A stretch of DNA of 64,000 nt from Antedon bifida (lineage: Eukaryota > Echinodermata > Crinoidea > Comatulida > Antedonidae), in NCBI GenBank assembly GCA_963402885.1, contig OY727102.1, positions 19,406,001-19,470,000 on the forward strand, written 5' to 3'. Every line of letters starts with the position of its first letter. Within the stretch, counting starts at the first letter, position 1. Below, piece after piece: positions 60,792 through 64,000 of this stretch. The notes beneath the pieces are model-generated. The model had not been told where the DNA came from and ran no database searches. It worked only from the letters and a program-made list of their open reading frames with translations. A program made the position numbers and the translations under genes.

Positions 60792-60955
60792 TTAAGAGGA
60801 CATCTTTAGAACAAAGTATGTCAACTGAATAGGTTTACTGTTAACCCTTGCTTGTTTCTTGCGAAAGTGCCCTAAATATGGGTTTGTCGTAGTGTTAAAA
60901 TATATATAAATATAGGGGTGTTTTAAAGGATAAATTCTACTGAATTACGAACAGT
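60792..60955. repeat. foldback repeat family R, copy
   Basis: AGAGGACATCTTTAGAACAA, GTCAACTGAATAGG, TCGTAGTGTTAAAAT, ATAGGGGTGTTTTAAAGG and ATTCTACTGAAT occur in family order. Confidence 0.65.
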
Positions 60956-60959
60956 AACA

Positions 60960-61338
60960 TAACTTTATTTGAAAGAAATTTAGATTTAGTAAAACGTGTC
61001 TTTTCCAAGATCTTTCAATAGACTGTGTTGAAAGAAAGCTGACCTTGGGAGTGTATATCCATATTTATTCATCAATGGAAACCTAATAGATTACAATGTT
61101 TATAAAAATATGATTGAATAAACCTGATGCATACAATTTGTATATGATAATATTGACTCGTTTTTTTTTTAAAGATAAATCATAAAAAAATCATAATTAA
61201 ATTTGACTTAAATTTTAAAATCTCAAAAAAAGGACAAAAGATTATGAGGTTTATAAACATTAGGATAAATAAGAACAAAAGTGGTAAGGTACGCAGTATT
61301 GATATTATGGAAGAAAGAAACCAGAACTTGTTGATGCA
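60960..61338. other. AT-rich non-coding DNA
   Basis: No supported gene. A 73-codon minus frame at 61223-61444 is not recognised and runs into the next element. Confidence 0.45.
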
Positions 61339-61339
61339 A

Positions 61340-62346
61340 TAAAACCGTAGAACCATCTTTGGGCCTGTTTCTGCTGAGCAGAAATAATCGATTATTAACC
61401 GTTAATTTTTTTAATCGATTATTTTTGGGCAGCAGAAACGGCACAAAATAAAATAACCGATTAAAAATAACCGATTAAAAACACTCAATCCATTGCGTGT
61501 TTTAATCGATTATTTCTTGTTTTAACCGATTATTGCGGAGCAGTTTTGAGCTGCAACACAAATAGCGATTATTGACCCCACTTTGACCTCTAGAGTATGG
61601 CAAACTCATTCACGTCACAAAGCATGCTGTTTATTTGCGCGATATCGACGACGACGATCAGCAAAACAACGATCGCGATGTAGACCGAATAACAATCAAA
61701 TGTTAAACATTTGATTTTTATTATTTTGTGGGGGAGAATTATACCGAGAGACTCCAGGATTTTGTGTTACAAGTACACCCTTACATCCCACCAGTCCAGG
61801 CTAACGATGTTTTACATGTCCTTTTGTAGGCCTGTTGTCTGTTTCGGTAGAAATATATAGCCTATAGTAGGCCTAGCAGGCCGAAGGTAGAACCAACGAA
61901 CGGCGAAACGAACTTTTCTCGCCGACGTGTCTTTATTAATATAACATCATTATTCTGTTGTATGTGGTACGGTAGTAGGCCTAGATGTTTTACAAATAAT
62001 ATAGCTTTACGTAAGAGTAATTTTTAATCCTACATGTGAGAGTTTAACGCAGCGATAGGATGTAAACAAACCAACTCTCATCGGCCTTTCATAACTTGAA
62101 TGCGCTGTGGGGGGAATGATGACGTGATTTTAAAAACCGATTACCTGAATAACCGATTAAAGTCGTAGCAATTTTCAATTGCAACGCGATTATTTTTGTG
62201 GTTTGCGGTGACTGGAAAAAATCGATTATTTTGATTTTTTCAGCAGAAACAGACCCTTTGAGACCCAACAAAGTATCCCCTCAATAGGGATTGACTCTTC
62301 CATTATTTTCCCACTAATTGTTAGTTTAAGAGGTTTTCACTGTATA
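61340..62346. repeat. foldback repeat family R, split by element 2
   Basis: The left part TAAAACCGTAGAACCATCTT and the right part GAGACCCAACAAAGTATCCC, CTCAATAGGGATTG and GAGGTTTTCACTGTA join at CTTTGAG, as in the uninterrupted copy near 52580. Confidence 0.65.
61361..62256 (+). mobile_element. Harbinger-like DNA transposon, element 2 (896 bp, non-autonomous)
   Basis: The ends GGGCCTGTTTCTGCTG and CAGCAGAAACAGACCC are inverted and flanked by TTT (61358-61360, 62257-62259). The left part aligns with the reverse complement of the right part of element 1: (C)CGGTTATCGCTGAGCA and AGCTGCAACACGAAATAACG in element 1 correspond to CCGATTATTGCGGAGCA and AGCTGCAACACAAATAGCG here, followed by TTGACCCC in both. 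About ten (A/T)(A/C)CGATTA words replace the ACCGGTTA words of element 1. An inverted copy of the terminal word at about 61430-61440 makes the left end a hairpin. No transposase or SANT frame remains. Confidence 0.8.
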
Positions 62347-62349
62347 GCA

Positions 62350-64000
62350 AACATATGACCATATTTCATATTTTTTGTGCAGTGTTGTCATATTTGGTTT
62401 AGAAGATGTTGCAACTTTTGGTTTTGAATGGTGATATATGCTATCGGCCAAGGTCGTGATGTAGAAGTGAGAACTTATAATTAGCAAAACATTAGCAAGA
62501 GATATACATAACATCTACCCTTTCAATTATTATTACAAATGTCACAATCAATTTGATATTTCCAGTTGTATGTTGTGCTTTAATATTAGAAATGTTGTTT
62601 TCCTAAAGGCTGCTCTGTCTGTTTGTCTGTCTGTCCATAAATGTTTTGTAGCAGAATAAAATTTGAGGAGTAGAGATGGCAAAATGTTTGTTTTGTGTTG
62701 TTTAGAGATTTAGAGAAATTCAATTAACTTTTGGAAAAAAAGAACTATTCATTCTATCAATTCTTCAATAAAGTAAATCTTTACTTTAAATGCTCTTTTA
62801 TTAACAATTCTAGGGGAAATAGTGTGTTCATTGTGTCTTATTTTTCTGAATCAGATCCGATTTTTTGTTGTTGCTTATTGTGCTCGGATCTCGAGTCTAA
62901 CTGGTACCAAAGGTATGGTTCCAGGCAAAATTCACTACATATTATTAACCTACTTTTAGTGACCTCAGATCTGATAAACAATATAATAATGTTTTATTAT
63001 ACAACTATGATTGCTTCCAATCATGTTATATTATAATGCTCAATACTTTATGCCCCAAGGGCTTACAAACTCCACAATGGAAATGACAGTTTTTTTGATT
63101 TCCTATATACCATGTCCAGTTTTTATTCTTAAACCTAAATGGAACACAGTTTGTTGCTGCAAAAGGTACATTCTATAGTAATCTTACTTACAGTACCTTC
63201 CCTGATTGTAAGTATCCTTGCCATTTGATTAATAGTTTGGTATCGTGTGCATTGGATTATTTTCTCCAACTCCCACACACCTGAGTGGATTCTTAAATAC
63301 TCCATTTAACTCTTTGAAATGTTGGTGTATATGCAAGTGAAATTTTGGTATATGCAAGTAAAATTTTGTTATATGCGTTTTATTCTTGTTTAACAGTGCA
63401 ATTACAACGTGCTAGGCATTCAACAACATTCGATGTTTCTTTTTTTTATATTTTCATATTTTTATTCTGCTTTGCCTCATGAAAACATTCCATCTTTCCC
63501 AAAATTATTTGTGCTATTGCATAAGCTTTTGGTAAACATTTTGAGAAGTAGTACAATGTTCTAGGTTTGTGAATGATTCGTGATTGAAAACGAAACTGTA
63601 GTGTGCGCCATCTATAAACTGCTTTTCCAGATCGTACCTACCTTAATTTTCAAAAAGAAAAGAAATTGACTATCCACACGTAGGGCTATTAGAAGCTTAT
63701 TAAAATTTTAACATAAAGTATAGAAACCAATAAAACCTACTGTTCGTTTTTATCCACTTTACCTTATTTTATCATAAAATCAATACCTATAAATAGCATT
63801 TCCTATTTATAAAATGTCTGGAGAATTGTCATTAATTTTCTATAGCAGTTCTCGTAACAATGGATTCTTTTAATAAGTCAAAGAGTACAAGAACTAATGA
63901 CATCCCCACGAAGTGGGTCACGGCCTTGACATGTTTGACTGTCTGGCCTTATATCAAAAAGGGGGTCACGCTGGGTTAACATTTTCATTTGTAATTTTAA
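62350..64000. other. AT-rich non-coding DNA
   Basis: No supported gene. The 101-codon frame at 62731-63036 is Phe/Asn/Leu-rich and not recognised. Confidence 0.5.

Noticed and set aside
1-64000. LTR retroelements, endogenous viruses or Polintons
   Set aside because: No paired long direct repeats, reverse transcriptase, integrase or capsid-like frame was seen on reading both strands.

Overview
This 64 kb window is AT-rich animal DNA (roughly two thirds A+T) with no protein-coding gene that I can support. No stretch shows a recognisable protein family apart from one transposon-borne DNA-binding domain. Open frames are short and mostly low-complexity or antisense to each other, and there is no rRNA or intact tRNA gene. 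It reads as intergenic or long-intron sequence. The repeat style suggests a marine invertebrate, possibly an echinoderm or relative: tRNA-derived SINEs with a long non-tRNA body, many palindromic MITEs, PIF/Harbinger-type elements, LINE tails with short tandem ends, and a strong excess of the palindrome TAGGCCTA. That assignment is inference.

Layout. 0-10 kb holds a foldback repeat with a 186-bp MITE inside it (814-999, TTA target duplication) and a 1.6-kb Harbinger-like element (4385-5996). That element carries a Myb/SANT-like reading frame and is itself interrupted by a 626-bp foldback element flanked by an exact 10-bp direct repeat. 9.6-10.3 kb is a long pyrimidine-strand minisatellite. 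10-26 kb is mostly plain AT-rich DNA with small MITE, tRNA-like and tandem-repeat relics. 26.8-27.2 kb is compositionally distinct and holds a forkhead site beside a DR1 nuclear-receptor site, a plausible enhancer. 28-36 kb has a 23-bp minisatellite, C-rich tracts, a full tRNA-derived SINE (32594-32890) and a 209-bp tandem duplication. 36-51 kb has one unrecognised 125-codon open frame, more tandem duplications, a PBX/MEIS-type site and two enhancer-like stretches. 51-64 kb carries three of the five copies of a palindromic MITE family that carries SRF-type CArG boxes, a 24-bp minisatellite, and a second Harbinger-like element (61361-62256) nested in the same foldback repeat family seen at 0.8 kb.

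The best candidate for something new is the Harbinger-like pair. The two elements align end to end in opposite orientation and share terminal inverted repeats and an unusual terminal hairpin. The subterminal word present in many copies differs as a set: ACCGGTTA in one, (A/T)(A/C)CGATTA in the other. That looks like coordinated turnover of a transposase binding site. Second is the CArG-box-carrying MITE family. I see no sign of a retrovirus, LTR element, Polinton, CRISPR array or toxin gene.
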